A stretch of DNA of 52,489 nt from Guillardia theta CCMP2712. Lineage: Eukaryota > Cryptophyceae > Pyrenomonadales > Geminigeraceae. Under the pieces are notes generated by a model. It was not told the origin of the DNA, made no database searches, and was given only the letters and a program-made list of their open reading frames with translations. The stretch is taken from positions 44,488 through 96,976 of the forward strand of contig NW_005434534.1 of NCBI RefSeq assembly GCF_000315625.1. Direction: 5' to 3'. Shown here one piece after another: positions 12,565 to 24,044 of this stretch; within the stretch, counting starts at the first letter, position 1, and each line of letters begins with the position of its first letter. A program made the translations under genes and the position numbers.

Positions 12565-14635
12565 ATGTCGATGAGATTTGCTAGTGCACAAGAAAGAACC
12601 TGGTGGAGTCAAAGTGAAGACTTCTGGAATATTCCGCATGATCAGTCTTACAAGACATCAAGTGTGAAGAATGCAGAAGCCCTTGCCGATGAGAGTGAAA
12701 AATCCTCTCCAGCAGCCTCCAATGATAGCCTTCACATGACGATCGAGGCTTCGCCAAAGAGGAAGACCCGTAACATTCATTTGGATGCAAACACAGAGTT
12801 TGTGGTTAAGAGAGAACGATCAGGAATGCTTCTCCAACACAGGTGACCCTTGTCATCTTTGTCCTTCATCCTGCACTCATACCCGAGATCCAGATTCTGT
12901 CCATGGGACGGGTTTGAATATCATCCCCTGGACAATATCTGCTCTATATGTGGATCTACAAGATCAAGAGCGGGTTATGCCGGGGCCAACCATAACGCAC
13001 GTGTTCTTCGCTGGTCCTATGGTTACTGATGCAGTGTAGGTGCTGGCGAAACTGCTTCTGCCACCATGGGAAAGAGTTCTATGGAAGAAGCAGGTTGGTG
13101 CTTGCGTCGGCTCGTGTAGTCGTGACATGCGATGAAGCCATACGAAGACAACTACGTGGACAGAACCTTCCTCGAGTCGCTCGGTGAGCTCGCATGGATC
13201 GTTTCCTGTCACGATCATGATGAGCCCGCCTCATCTCCTTCTTTGCTGCCTGCCAAGCTCAAGCTGACTCTCATACTTTCAGTCACCAACGCAAATTTCC
13301 ATGCGTATGACGCGTGGCAAGTGAGTCACTTGGATGCATCCGCTGCATCTCTCATCTTCGTTGCAGATCACCAAGGACAGTGTAGTTGTGTCACAGCACC
13401 TGGCAGGTGCTTGCGATGAGAGCTTTCGAAACACACAACGATCCAAGTGACGTTTGTGAAGGGACTGTACTCTTCCTTGGGATCGCCTACCTCACCAACT
13501 ATCGATCTCTGGATCTTTCCTACATGCTTGCTCTTGATATAGTCCTAGGTGCTTCTTCTTTTGCAGCTGCTAGAACGTGAAATTCTTCCTTCAGGAGCAG
13601 CAGGTTGCATGGCAATGCTCCTTGCATGGTTGTCTCACAACGGCAAGACCGAATTACGTGATTTGTCGTTTCCTGCCTCTATGCTGTTCCATGTTGGTGT
13701 CTCATGGTTGTTGTCACAATATTTGATGCTTTGATCAGCTTCAAGGAGGACTGACTTGGGACAACATCATCCTGCTTGTTCCGCTCTATGGCAGAGCGAC
13801 CTTTTTGTTCATTGTTGCGTTATGCATCTTGGTATCTTCTTTTCGGACCCCGAGTTCACAACGTGTAAAGTTTTGGCAGTCCCCAATCTTGAGGACCTTG
13901 ACTCTGACGATCAGCGATGACACTGTCGCGGTCATGGCCATAACCTTCCTCTCGGTTCCCTTCTATCAGCATCAGTGCCTGCTGACCAAGTCACGTGCAG
14001 GTCAACTTGTTGTGCCACGACTACCGATGGGTCAACGGACGGTCGTCAGCGTTTGGCGGCAGCGTGCGAACATCATTTGGAGGAGTATCAGTGTGGGTTG
14101 AGGAGACATGCAGGTCTCGCTGAATGCTGCCATGTTCGTTTCGGTCATCCTCGCTTCACGAGCTTCCTCCAACCTCCACGTCGCCCTCCTTATGTGCTGT
14201 GCCGTCGAAGTCTTTGCACTCGCGCCAAGAGTGTATCGGCAGGTCTGAACTTGAGCCGAGCTGAAACTTACAGCCGAGCTGAAACTGACCCGAGGATAGG
14301 TGAAGCTTTCTTCCGAAGTCGCTCACGGCATTGTCACCTCTTGTCTCGTGTTGATCTCATTAGCCCTGCTCTTCCACATCAGTCCGGTACGGCCTGCAAG
14401 GTACCTCGCTGCCGCTGATTCCTTTCAATACAGCTGCTAGGCACAATCTTTGGATTCTTCGTTTTCTTTATAACCTGGATATGTCCACTCACTTTTCTGT
14501 ACATTCAGAGATACAAGAACAAGATCAATGGCCCGTGGGATGAGGTCAGTAACATTGCAGTGTAACTTGGGTTGAAAAGACGATCTGCTGATTTTTCTTC
14601 AGGCTGTTCCCATCAGGAGGAATGATCGGATTTGA
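12565..14635 (+). CDS. PIGC: PIG-C/GPI2, subunit of the GPI-GlcNAc transferase
   Basis: Multi-pass ER membrane subunit of the complex that adds GlcNAc to phosphatidylinositol, the first step of GPI-anchor synthesis. Joined exons read: PPWERVLWKKQ (13040-13093), PYEDNYVDRTFLESL (13138-), TNANFHAYDAWQ, ITKDSVVVSQHLA, VTFVKGLYSSL, a TM exon TWDNIILLVPLYGRATFLF (about 13740-13830), SPILRTLTLTISDDTVAVMA, VNLLCHDYRW, VSLNAAMFVSVILASR, LLGTIFGFFVFFITW and KNKINGPWDEAVPIRR with TGA at 14633-14635. These are the PIG-C hallmarks (W..VLW+KQ..DNYVD..FL; SP.L+TLT..IS.DT; FHDY; SLNAA.FASV.LASR; KN.I.GPWDEA). The exon 12565-12846 (Ser/Lys-rich, 93 codons) is the likely N-terminal extension, but its link to 13040 is not resolved. 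The donor near 13530 is also unclear and may be non-canonical. Confidence 0.85.
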
Positions 14636-15108
14636 AATAAAGTGTGAGAACGAGAAGCTGAAGGAGAGTTCCTGGCCATGGCTTGTTGATAGTGAGCGAT
14701 TAACTTACATTTCATGGTGTTGTCAACCTGCGTTGGAGTGAATAGCACATTTGGTTCTATCACACTCGAATGCTCTTATAGGTTCCAGACTTGCAATTCA
14801 AGTGATTGATGCATACCCGATTTGCTTGGCGATCGCCTGCTGAATCGCTCTGCTATTACTTCTTGCCTTGATCTGCTTGCTTGCTGGCTGCGAGAAAACT
14901 AGCAAATGTTTAAGCTCATCCAAGCAGGCAGATGCAAACTGGGATTTGTATATCTGACCAACGAACTGCACCGTCTGACGATTCGTATGGGGAAACATCT
15001 TCCGGGCAATAACCCGGCCTTTGTTGTCTTGTCTTCATCATCCTTGTCCTCAATGCCAAGCTTCGTCACTTGTGCTTTCAGGCTCTCTCGCGGCCGGCGA
15101 GCTAAACA

Positions 15109-15190
15109 GGCAGAGGCAGAGGCAGAGGCAGAGGCAGAGGCAGAGGCAGAGGCAGAGGCAGAGGCAGAGGCAGAGGCAGAGGCAGAGGCA
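15109..15190. repeat. (GGCAGA) hexanucleotide array
   Basis: About 13 perfect GGCAGA units; reads as Glu-Ala or Arg-Gln repeats but has no coding context. Confidence 0.9.
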
Positions 15191-15874
15191 CAAGATTTCA
15201 TGCTAAGAAATGTCAATCCTCCATACTCATTGTCACGAAAGATGACAAGTCAAACCCTTCGACTGAGACGCGAGATGAGGAGCAACCTGAGAGCTTTCAC
15301 GGATGTATTGAAGGGACGGAGGGTAATAACCTGACAAGGGCTGCGAGAGGCCTGATCGGATGGACTCGCTCTCGTCAACCTTCGGCCGCAGCAGAGACAG
15401 GCAGAGGCTACTGACTGATGGTGGCGAGCAGACGCTGAGCAGAAACAAGGCCTGACAAGAAGACGGGAGCCCTCTTTATCGAGTCCAGCAGACCCCGCGA
15501 ACCTCTAGGAGATTAGATAGAGCGAGATCAGGATCAAGAAAGGCAGAGAGACTGACAAGAGGTGGAAGGGAAGAGAAGAGGAGGATGGGATGAGAAACGA
15601 GGTAAAGGCAGGGATGCGGAATGAGGCGGAAATGAAGTTGAGGACACCTCTGTTGCTTTCCTACTCCCCGAGGACAGGCGAGGGTGAGCGAATGAATCGG
15701 GAACAGGAATGAGTACGCGAAGACAAGAGAGGCTCTTGCTTGCAGCTTGCTGGCAGGGGCATGCATGGTTCATTGGATCTCATTGCAGATACAATCATCT
15801 CTCCTCTTATCACCCTCAAACTCAAACGACAGATTGCTGAATGACACAAGCGAGGGGCTTTCCTCGTCAGGTAT

Positions 15875-16000
15875 GTCACGTCAGGGTGCGGCAGGTCACG
15901 TCAGGGTGCGGCAGGTCACGTCAGGGTGCGGCAGGTCACGTCAGGGTGCGGCAGGTCACGTCAGGGTGCGGCAGGTCACGTCAGGGTGCGGCAGGTCACG
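15875..16000. repeat. 20-bp minisatellite, 6.3 copies
   Basis: Perfect head-to-tail units of GTCACGTCAGGGTGCGGCAG. Each contains a CACGTCA (bZIP/CRE-like) word. It lies about 630 bp upstream of the B-box/PDZ gene. Confidence 0.9.
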
Positions 16001-16633
16001 GTTTGAGGCGCCATGGCGTTGATCGTCTCACTCCCCGCCCATCAGGAGCTGCAAGGGACAGCCACTCCGGTTGCTACTGTAGTGTTGAACCCACCCTTAC
16101 TTCCTCCCCTTACCACCCCCTGTTTCCCTCATTGCACAACCCCGGGGTGCCATCCTATCCCTCATTCGCCCGTCCCCTTCGCCTCGCCCTCGCCCTCGTC
16201 CTCACTCTCGCCCCGTCCCCCGCCCCCGCTTCCTCCCTTGTCCCTCCCCCCCTGTCCCTCCCCTCTTGTCCCCGTCTCCCTTGTACGCACCCTGACCTCT
16301 TCAACCTCTCTTCTTCTCCCCGCAAACCTCTTGCCGGTCGCTCTTGTTTGCCATCTGTCACAAATTCTTTGCAGTCACTTCTCTCCCGCTGCCTCAACCT
16401 CCTTCATCGGCTAGTCCTTCCTCCCATTCTGATTGGCTGTTCCCTCACTCAACCTCCTCACCGTCTTGACGCATCGCGACTTGCTTCACTCGCGTTTCCT
16501 CCGTTGCGATTGTTGCTGGAGGTGCCCTGCATGTCGCAGTAGGGATGAAGGCAAGCTCGTACTGAAGGCAGGCCGGTGCAAGTGATACTCAGCGACTCCG
16601 ACTTGCTGCAACAAGTCTTGAGAGCAAAGCAGG

Positions 16634-17726
16634 ATGAAGTGCAATGAGTGTACGGAAGGGCTGGAAGCTTCGTTTGAGTGTGTCGAGTGTGGGTTGCTTC
16701 TGTGCGATGAATGTCATCGGCATCATCGGAAGAGTAAGAGATCGTCGTCGCACTCCACCATTCCCCTCCCATCAGCTTGCAACGTCCCAACCCAACAGAT
16801 TCCTGACGCTCCTTCGCCTCAAGTCATCAAGCCGCGCATGGCACACAAGCTGTCGGGGCCCCGACCGAAGGAAGTCATCGACATCGACATGTTGACAGGT
16901 GAGTCTCAACGGGGGTCACTCGCTTGACGTGCGCCATCAGAACACTTGCACGGAGGCAAGATGGATGACAAGAAGTACATCTTCCCTTGGAATTTGAAAT
17001 TGTAAGTAATTGCTTGTCGCGCACCACGAAGGCTCTTGTGCTTGAAGACTGACAGAATGATTTCAGGATCAGACAAAACGTACCAAACTGGAAGCCTTCC
17101 AACGTTGAAGGGAAGCAAGACAAGCTGGGCAAGAAAGCTCCAGGATGGCTGGGCATTGAGTTTGAGAATCGGGTGGACGGGCAAATGGTGATTACCAACG
17201 TGGTGCAAGGAGGACCAGCGGACGAGCGGCCGGACATCCGCAAGGGTGACCTCCTCGTCGCCATTGCCGACCGCAAAGTTCGCAAACTCCCCCCCTCGGA
17301 CTTGGCAGGGCTCACAAAAGGAGAAGTCGGCTCGACGCTCGAGATGCAGGTTGGGGCTGAGTATCTCCCTGGGGCTGGTTTCTCTACCGAGCACTTGCTG
17401 GCATCGGGCAAGACGGTCAAGGTGGAACGAGCCATGGCAAGCGAATGGACAGCGAGCGAGGATAATGGTGAGGCGAGGTGTAGCCAACTCACATGACAAG
17501 TGGACGCAGGAAAGGACCAGTCGACGATCCTGCTGGGTTCTCCAGCCATTGAGATTTCAACCAGCAGCATCGCGAGATGCAGTCTCGATGAACAAGAATC
17601 CATCAACATCTCCAACTCCCCGCAGGTACCTGGAATGCTGTGCATGCTCAAGTGATTGCCCTTGTCCAGGAGGACTCGCGGAACAGCCGTGCAAGCTCAG
17701 TCGTTTCCAACTCGTCGAGGAGTTAG
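16634..17726 (+). CDS. B-box zinc finger plus PDZ domain protein
   Basis: Begins with a B-box-type finger at residues 3-35 (CNECTEG..., CVECGLLLCDECHRHHRKSK: spaced Cys pairs then His). A short Pro/Ser linker and the exons EHLHGGKMDDKKYIFPWNLK and IRQNVPNWKPSNVEGKQDK follow, then a PDZ domain (APGWLGIEFENRV, VVQGGPADERPDIRKGDLLV) in the exon 17069-17466. After that come STILLGSPAIEISTSSIARC and a Ser-rich C-terminus; splicing at 17622/17669 gives the stop TAG 17724-17726, while reading through gives a stop near 17656. All introns are GT-AG and in phase. PDZ domains bind C-terminal peptides; B-boxes mediate oligomerisation or protein contacts. The pairing without RING or coiled coil is unusual. 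Partners unknown. Confidence 0.75.
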
Positions 17727-18026
17727 AGCAGGAGCCATCAAATCATGAATGAATTACGAGATCCTGCGATGTCAGTGCATCCATCGGATCTCAACTTGCA
17801 ACTTGGTAGAATGCTGCCCTGAGCCCTCAAGAAAATACCTTGCAGGTCAAGTTAACTGGAGAACAGTGCAGCTCTCCTTCAAGAAGGGCTAGTAAACGAC
17901 CCTTCAATCCATGTAGAGTGTTGAACATCCATGCTGACATCCCTGCCTGCTGACTTGAAGCTGCTTCTGCTCGCTCCGATTACCGTTCCTCAACGTGAAA
18001 CAACATTCAACATTCTCTCTCAGATT

Positions 18027-18435
18027 TTAATACCAACCGGGTTGATTATAGTCCTCGTTCATGTAGGAGCCACCGTCACAGTCGTTGTGCAGGGGTCCAC
18101 AATCCTCCTGATGCTGCTGAATGTATCCACTTGTGCTCGGATTGAAGCCGGTATGCATGGAGTACGGCTCTGTCACAAGCAACGTTGAGATACTCGCTGT
18201 TAGGAGAGAGCATGCACAATGAGCAAGAATACACGAGGGCCGTAGCCTCAACAAGCGTAAACAGAGACAGAAAAGATCTTAATATCCTTGTGTGGAAACA
18301 ACTTGTGCTATGATGGAATGGAATCACCTGGAATTTTCCTTGGCTGCGATGGATCACTGCCGATGGCGTCGAGAAACACAAGTTTGGTGAAGACTCCTCG
18401 TGCGAGATTCAGCATGATCTCAGGTTGAGCGAGTC
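18027..18435 (-). CDS. Unrecognised two-exon gene or 3' end of a gene
   Basis: Exon 18435 to about 18329 (MLNLARGVFTKLVFLDAIGS from an ATG at 18415, ending KIP) joins in phase, across a GTGATT...CTAACAG intron, to an exon reading ASISTLLVTEPYSMHTGF and ending in a Tyr/Asn/Gly-rich tail at TAA 18027-18029. No family recognised. A possible upstream exon (about 18800-18735, flanked by TTTATAG and GTGAGAG) would put the TCAGATG repeat array in an intron. Only about 70 bp would separate it from the start of the plus-strand CmcI-like gene. Confidence 0.4.
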
Positions 18436-18473
18436 CTACAACAAGCAAACGTCGTCACATTCCAGATGCCAGA

Positions 18474-18720
18474 TGCCAGATGTCAGATGTCAGATGTCAG
18501 ATGTCGGATATGAGAAGTCAGAAGTCAGATGTCGGATATGAGAAGTAAGAAGTCAGATGTCGGATATCAGAGTACAGACGTCACAAGTCAGATGTTGGAA
18601 GTCGGATGTAAGACATTGAAGTCAGAAGTCAGAAGTCATATGTTGGAAGTCAGATGCTGGTATTTAGATGTGACATGCGAGATGTCAGACATGAGATGTG
18701 TGGTGTTAGATGTTACAAGT
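18474..18720. repeat. Degenerate TCAGATG/AGAAGTCAGATGTCGGATAT repeat
   Basis: About 25 imperfect copies of short related words (CAGATGT, AGAAGTCAGA, GTCGGATATGAG) in direct orientation. No coding frame. Confidence 0.8.
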
Positions 18721-18868
18721 CTGATCAGAGCGCAAGCCCTCTCACCTTCTCCTCCCCTCTCGCACCTCCTGTGCTCGGCGACTCTTCGGTTGTTGATTGC
18801 CTATAAAATCATCAATAGAATCAAGGATTTACATTAGATCTACGATAAACTAGCAATAAAGGCATGCA

Positions 18869-20298
18869 ATGAAATGGCTTGTGGTGCTGGTGGTGCTGCA
18901 TGGCGCCTCTAGTCTGGTGGTGAAGCCGGAGAAGGGAGAGGAGCTCAGGTGGGTCCCGGACGTCCCTCTGTGGATCCGATTGGACAAGAGCAGGAGGGAA
19001 TGCTTTGACATCCATGTCGACGGGCTGTCGCAGACCATCGCGTGCGATAGCGACATCTTCATTGACGACCCAGGCATCGGCGAGCACTCGCTCCAGCTGT
19101 TTGCCACCTTCTTGCCGACAGCCTCGTCACTTGTCTACAACGAAACGTTCAGGCTCGTCGTCAAGGACACGATGCCTGACTGGCTGTCAGAAGACGGGAA
19201 GTACCAGTACCCCGAGAGTGTGGAGGGGTATCACCAGTGGTGGTATCACAGTGGCGTGTGGTCAAACACATACTGGCGGGGTGTTGTATCTCATAAAGCG
19301 CCGACAGACATGTGGAACTACCAAGAGATCATACACGAGATCAAACCCTCGGTGCTAGACACCTTTCTGCTGTCTTGCCGTCTTGACGAAGTTCGAAGGT
19401 TGTTCTTGAAGTCGGAACACGTTTTGGAGGCTCCACGCTGTTTTTCTCAGATGTCATGAAAGCAGTACATCAAACATCTGCATACAAGATATTGACCGTT
19501 GACATCGACCACGACTCGATCAACTCACAAGTGCGTTCGTCACGCCAACCTTGTCCTCTCTCACCCTTGGCAGTTGAACCGGGAGCCTCGCGTGGAGATT
19601 CTGACGGCACCATCGGCTTCGCTACGCGTGCAGAGACGTTTGAAGGTGAGACGAGGTAGAGACATCGGGAGCTGAAGGAGAGCTGTAGGAGCTGAGAGAT
19701 GAGCTGCCCGGGTCACTCTTCGTCATTCTGGATGGTGATCATGGTTGGTGATTTCAAGTGCGATTGTTTGCCACTTGACCTTTGCCAAGGTGCCGACAAC
19801 GTGACCCTCGAGCTGCAGGTTGTCAGCGCTCAGAGAAGTATGACGGTGTGATCGACGTGGCAGATGATCTCGCAGGTGCTGAGGAGAGGAGACTACGTGG
19901 TGGTTGAGGACACCAACCTTGTAAGTGAGCAGAGAGTCTCTTGTGCTGTCTTTACGCTTGAGCTCTTTGCCTCACGCTCTTCTAGGACGGCCATGAGTTT
20001 GCTGTTCATCCCAACTGGGGCCCGTGTCCGTATGATGCGGTGATTCAGTTCCTGGCGATGAACAGGTCAAAGCAACTCCCTCAATCCGCTCCTTTCTTAC
20101 TTTACTTGGCTCCTAGAGAATTTTTCCGCCGAGACTTGCAGAGAGAAAGGAAGTTTGGTTTCTCGCAATCAGTATGCTGATCTTCATGTGGTTTGCTCTG
20201 AGCCTGGTGTTGAAGATGGCAGGTTTCCTTCGAGTTGTGGGCGAGGATCCTCAAAACATATATAGCCTCGAGCTACACAATCCTTACCTCGACATGTG
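18869..20298 (+). CDS. Secreted CmcI/cephalosporin-hydroxylase-like SAM-fold enzyme
   Basis: ATG 18869 starts a signal peptide (MKWLVVLVVLHGASS). After an N-terminal domain comes the CmcI/rhamnosyl-O-methyltransferase signature: VVSHKAPTDMWNYQEIIHEI, then across an intron VVLEVGTRFGGSTLFFSD (Gly-rich nucleotide-binding loop), YKILTVDIDHDSI, VLRRGDYVVVEDTNLDGHEF, NWGPCPYDAVIQFLAMN and FRRDLQRERKFGF, ending NPYLDM at TGA 20296-20298. Eight or so exons. Family members are SAM-dependent O-methyltransferases or cephalosporin 7-hydroxylase partners; the substrate here is unknown, but the signal peptide suggests an endomembrane or extracellular (glycan-modifying) role. The last joins (about 20150-20222) are the least certain. 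Confidence 0.75.
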
Positions 20299-20970
20299 AT
20301 CTCATGACCTTGGTCCGCCTGCATTCAGATTATGCCAAAAGGTTCCCGACTCTTTCCTTGCTTCAGCATTTCAAATCACCATATCAGTATCGTCTAATAT
20401 GAAAATTGAAAAGTTGAATATCTCAAAAAGTCTGCATCATTCTTTGAAACTCTTTGGATTTTTATCACAGTTGGGGTGAATTGTCAGGACAGTAGAGAGA
20501 AAACTGAAAATTTTCTTTGAATTTGATTATGCACTTTTCCGCTTTGTAGTCTGCAACTGAATCTCTATGTTGTCATCTTAGTAAATAAGGAAATTTCAGG
20601 TCTTGAATTCTACAACATGGCCAAATCCATGTTCCTGCTCAAAAAAACAAGCAGATCAGACTGAAACACCTGTGCTCACAACATGAGCCTCCTTTCTTTG
20701 TACGACGACGTGAACCTCAGGAGATCCATCAAGACTTTGGGATTCCGCTAAGGCAAATGACACAACCAAAGTGAGATCGCTTGTCTTTCATTAGTTGCAT
20801 GTCGGAAATTTTAAGCTATGAGAATGTTTAGGGACCCTTGGGGCGCGTGCTGGCAAGGAAGCCGTTTGGTTGATTTCTTTGAGGAGAATGCTTGTTCACA
20901 GAGGCTTGCTCTAACCTGACGACAAGCCATAAACGTCATCCTTGCGTTCAATCACTCAAAAGGGTCTCTG
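20299..20970. other. Intergenic, nothing recognised
   Basis: Moderately AT-rich, no repeats and no exon-like frames seen; probably the shared 3' flank of the convergent CmcI-like and SH3 genes. Confidence 0.5.
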
Positions 20971-22464
20971 TCACCTTCTTATCCAACCAGACTCATCAGA
21001 GGACGAAGATTCTTCTTGGAACGACTCCTCCATTCTGCCTCCTGCCCTTCGATCCTCGGATAGCGAGCGCTCCATCTGACTTGAGTTTCTCGGACGTTGG
21101 GAATAGCTCAAGCTGTCGGACTTCATCTTCTTCTCTGCCTGCAGTATTGAATACATTTCACGTAAAGAATATTTTGCAGCCGAGAGTCCTCTACGACAAC
21201 TGTACATATGATTCTTTAAGACACTTCCATGATTTGATAGCCAAGACGATTGCAAAGTGTTTGCTACTAAACTCAGCTGCTCTTCAAGGAGGCTGACAGT
21301 TTCAATGCCTTGCCTTAGGCACAAATCCGCCTCCTCGGCACCTTCAACAGCATCTCTTGAGACGTGACCTCGTTCAGTATCCTCATGTTCGTGCATTCTC
21401 ACTTCCATGATTCTTAAATAATTACCTGGAACCACGCCAAACCCTCCCTCAAGGTTTTGAACCAGGTACCAACCGTCTGCATGCCTGGCTTTGACTTGCA
21501 AGACCTCTCCACATTTAATGCTTAGTTCATCACGTTCGTTTGCTGAATAATCAAACAAACAAACGGCAGTAGTTCCTTTTGGGGTCGCATGTCCTGTAGT
21601 CCTCACTTGTATGAATTCTTTGGCTGGGGTTTCAAAGCAAAGCTCCAACGTTTCGTCATCTTGCTTGTATACCTTCTCTGAATCATGCGTCCCAGCGCCC
21701 AGCTCGTGAGCTTGTGGCTCCATGTGAATGTTGGAGTTATAGGAATGTACTTCATCGTTGAGCTTGCATGCTGAAGTGAATTGATCTATGGCTGCCATGT
21801 CAGAAGCATGTTGATCCAACATCTCCTCCTTGTCAGCATGGGTCACGATCATCAATTCGCTTAGACGAGTTTCTTCAGGGCCGAGCCGTCTGAATGGTAT
21901 GATGAGGGACTCTCCGTTCCCGGTGATGTTGGGAGCAAGCAAACCATCAATGTAGGCTACCAGGTCATCCTCATTCCCCTGCAGCACCAGACCGACGTCT
22001 AAGATGATGCCAGTGTAGCACAGACGAACGAATCCTTTGAGACCTAGATGGCAACATACTTGCTGATGCCACATGTCCATCTTAGGGGCACTAGCAGTCG
22101 GAATCAGTGTGCCTTGAAATTGTAGTGTACACTCGCAGGAACAAGAGGAAATGGCAATGGCGTCAGAAAGGGTTCGACGAGAGCCATCTTTGCACATGAT
22201 CGCAACAGCTGAGCGAATCAGATCTTCCTTCCTCACGTTTTGCTCCTCATCTACAGAAATAGCATCCAAGATTTTGATGATGGATTCAGAATCCCAATCT
22301 CTTTGTTGCAGAAACTTATAGGCGTCTCGTCGTGAAACTAAGCCAGCTCCAAGCCCCAACATCTGAGAGTTGCCAACGTTAGCATAAGACAAACTGAAAC
22401 ACCTGAAAAGATGAGATATATGTGGGCATATCTCTTTACCTGCGAAAAGAGCATGACTGGACAT
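20971..22464 (-). CDS. SH3-domain protein with EF-hand-like N-terminus
   Basis: One long exon. The SH3 domain is at about residues 298-353 of the longest frame: AVCLFDYSANERDELSIKCG, then GWYLVQNLEGGFGVVPGNYL, with the ALYDY-like, WY and PxNY positions present. Near the start, GLVSRRDAYKFLQQRDWD and the helix after it look like an EF/EH-type hand. A predicted globular part without recognised family and a Ser/Glu-rich tail (SQRPRNSSQMERSLSEDR) surround the SH3. The 5' end is uncertain: a GTAAAG donor at about 22440 and CTCAG acceptor at about 22365 suggest that the first 30 codons of the longest frame are intron and that true upstream exons lie at about 22440-22530. SH3 binds Pro-rich peptides, suggesting an adaptor role. 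Confidence 0.65.
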   Translation of the reverse strand: MSSHALFAGKEICPHISHLFRCFSLSYANVGNSQMLGLGAGLVSRRDAYKFLQQRDWDSESIIKILDAISVDEEQNVRKEDLIRSAVAIMCKDGSRRTLSDAIAISSCSCECTLQFQGTLIPTASAPKMDMWHQQVCCHLGLKGFVRLCYTGIILDVGLVLQGNEDDLVAYIDGLLAPNITGNGESLIIPFRRLGPEETRLSELMIVTHADKEEMLDQHASDMAAIDQFTSACKLNDEVHSYNSNIHMEPQAHELGAGTHDSEKVYKQDDETLELCFETPAKEFIQVRTTGHATPKGTTAVCLFDYSANERDELSIKCGEVLQVKARHADGWYLVQNLEGGFGVVPGNYLRIMEVRMHEHEDTERGHVSRDAVEGAEEADLCLRQGIETVSLLEEQLSLVANTLQSSWLSNHGSVLKNHMYSCRRGLSAAKYSLREMYSILQAEKKMKSDSLSYSQRPRNSSQMERSLSEDRRAGGRMEESFQEESSSSDESGWIRR

Positions 22465-23005
22465 CTGTTTTCAAATCTCTCTGAAAGTTTGACGCCATCC
22501 TTTTTACTTTCCGCCAGAACTGAAATAGAAAAGCCACAACATTCGCAGATCTGAGCAAACAGATAAAGTAAGAACTGGAATCCTTGTCCATTTTCTGATG
22601 TTTTCGTATATAACAAACATAATACTTTTCTACTAGTCCATCACTTGTTCAAACTTGTGATCAGGCTTTCATGTCATTCTATACTCTAAACATTTAAGCC
22701 AGTGCATTCTAATTGCCGCTGCTTGTCGAAGACCCTGTTCTCATCTAGTCTTCAAGTCGCTCTCGGCGTCTCGTTTCGAGCTCATGCGTGACCTCACCAG
22801 CGTTCGTCTTGCTTCAGCCATACTTCCCGCCTTGAGCCCTTCCATGCAGCTGTCAGCACAGAGATTTCGAGCTGCTACCGGTGCGAAAGAGGAGGGGTGG
22901 TATGATAGTAGGTCCGTTATAGGGGTGGGGTCAAGAAGCAGTAGGGGTTGTGCCTATCGAGACCTGGATGCATCTCAACCCCAGGATGATCGACAGATGA
23001 TTCAG

Positions 23006-23180
23006 ATTCAATGTGAACATCCTTCTCTCAATCAATGTGAACATCCTTCTCTCAATCAATGTGAACATCCTTCTCTCAATCAATGTGAACATCCTTCTCT
23101 CAATCAATGTGAACATCCTTCTCTCAATCGATGTGAACATCCTTCTCTCAATCGATGTGAACATCCTTCTCTCAAGCAAT
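23006..23180. repeat. 24-bp minisatellite, about 7 copies
   Basis: Direct units beginning AATCAATGTGAACATCCTTC, with two copies carrying ATCGATG for ATCAATG. Because 24 is a multiple of three, all frames stay open (QCEHPSLN on plus), but nothing around it looks coding. Confidence 0.9.
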
Positions 23181-23384
23181 CATGTCAAGTGTTTATTTGA
23201 AACTTCTGGAAGCTCAAGCCACAAATCACTGCTCCCTTATTCCAGCTCGTGTTCAACACGAGTCTTACGTCGAGTTCAAGAACTTTCGCAGCTCTTCTCG
23301 ATTCTTTTGCTGAGGAACGACAGCAGAGTGACCGGTGAAGAAGCCGGCACGGCGCCACAGATCGACCGAATTCGAAAAGAGAAC

Positions 23385-23774
<390 letters not shown>

Positions 23775-24044
23775 CAAAACGGATACAAGACGTCGCATGC
23801 TCGATTCACCAAGGAGGAGATCGAGATGAGTGAGAAGGATATTGTCAATGAAAAGGAGAAGAGAAAAGCATCAACTGACCAGTGTCTTGTCCTGTTTGCT
23901 CCTGTCGACTTTCATTTTGATTTTCAGCCCGGAGATCGACGACCTCCTCGTGTTCTTTTTAGGTATTAGCAAGTGCAGTATGCCACACAAATGCATCACT
24001 TCGTCGTCTGACGATGAGTCGTACACTCCGCGAAAATACTTACT

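Larger units (their letters stand above)
14636..16633. other. Intergenic, no supported gene; two tandem repeats
   Basis: No exon chain could be assembled on either strand. The stretch holds a GGCAGA hexamer array, a 20-bp minisatellite (both listed separately) and CT-rich sequence at about 16090-16400. Open frames here are low-complexity shadows. Confidence 0.6.
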
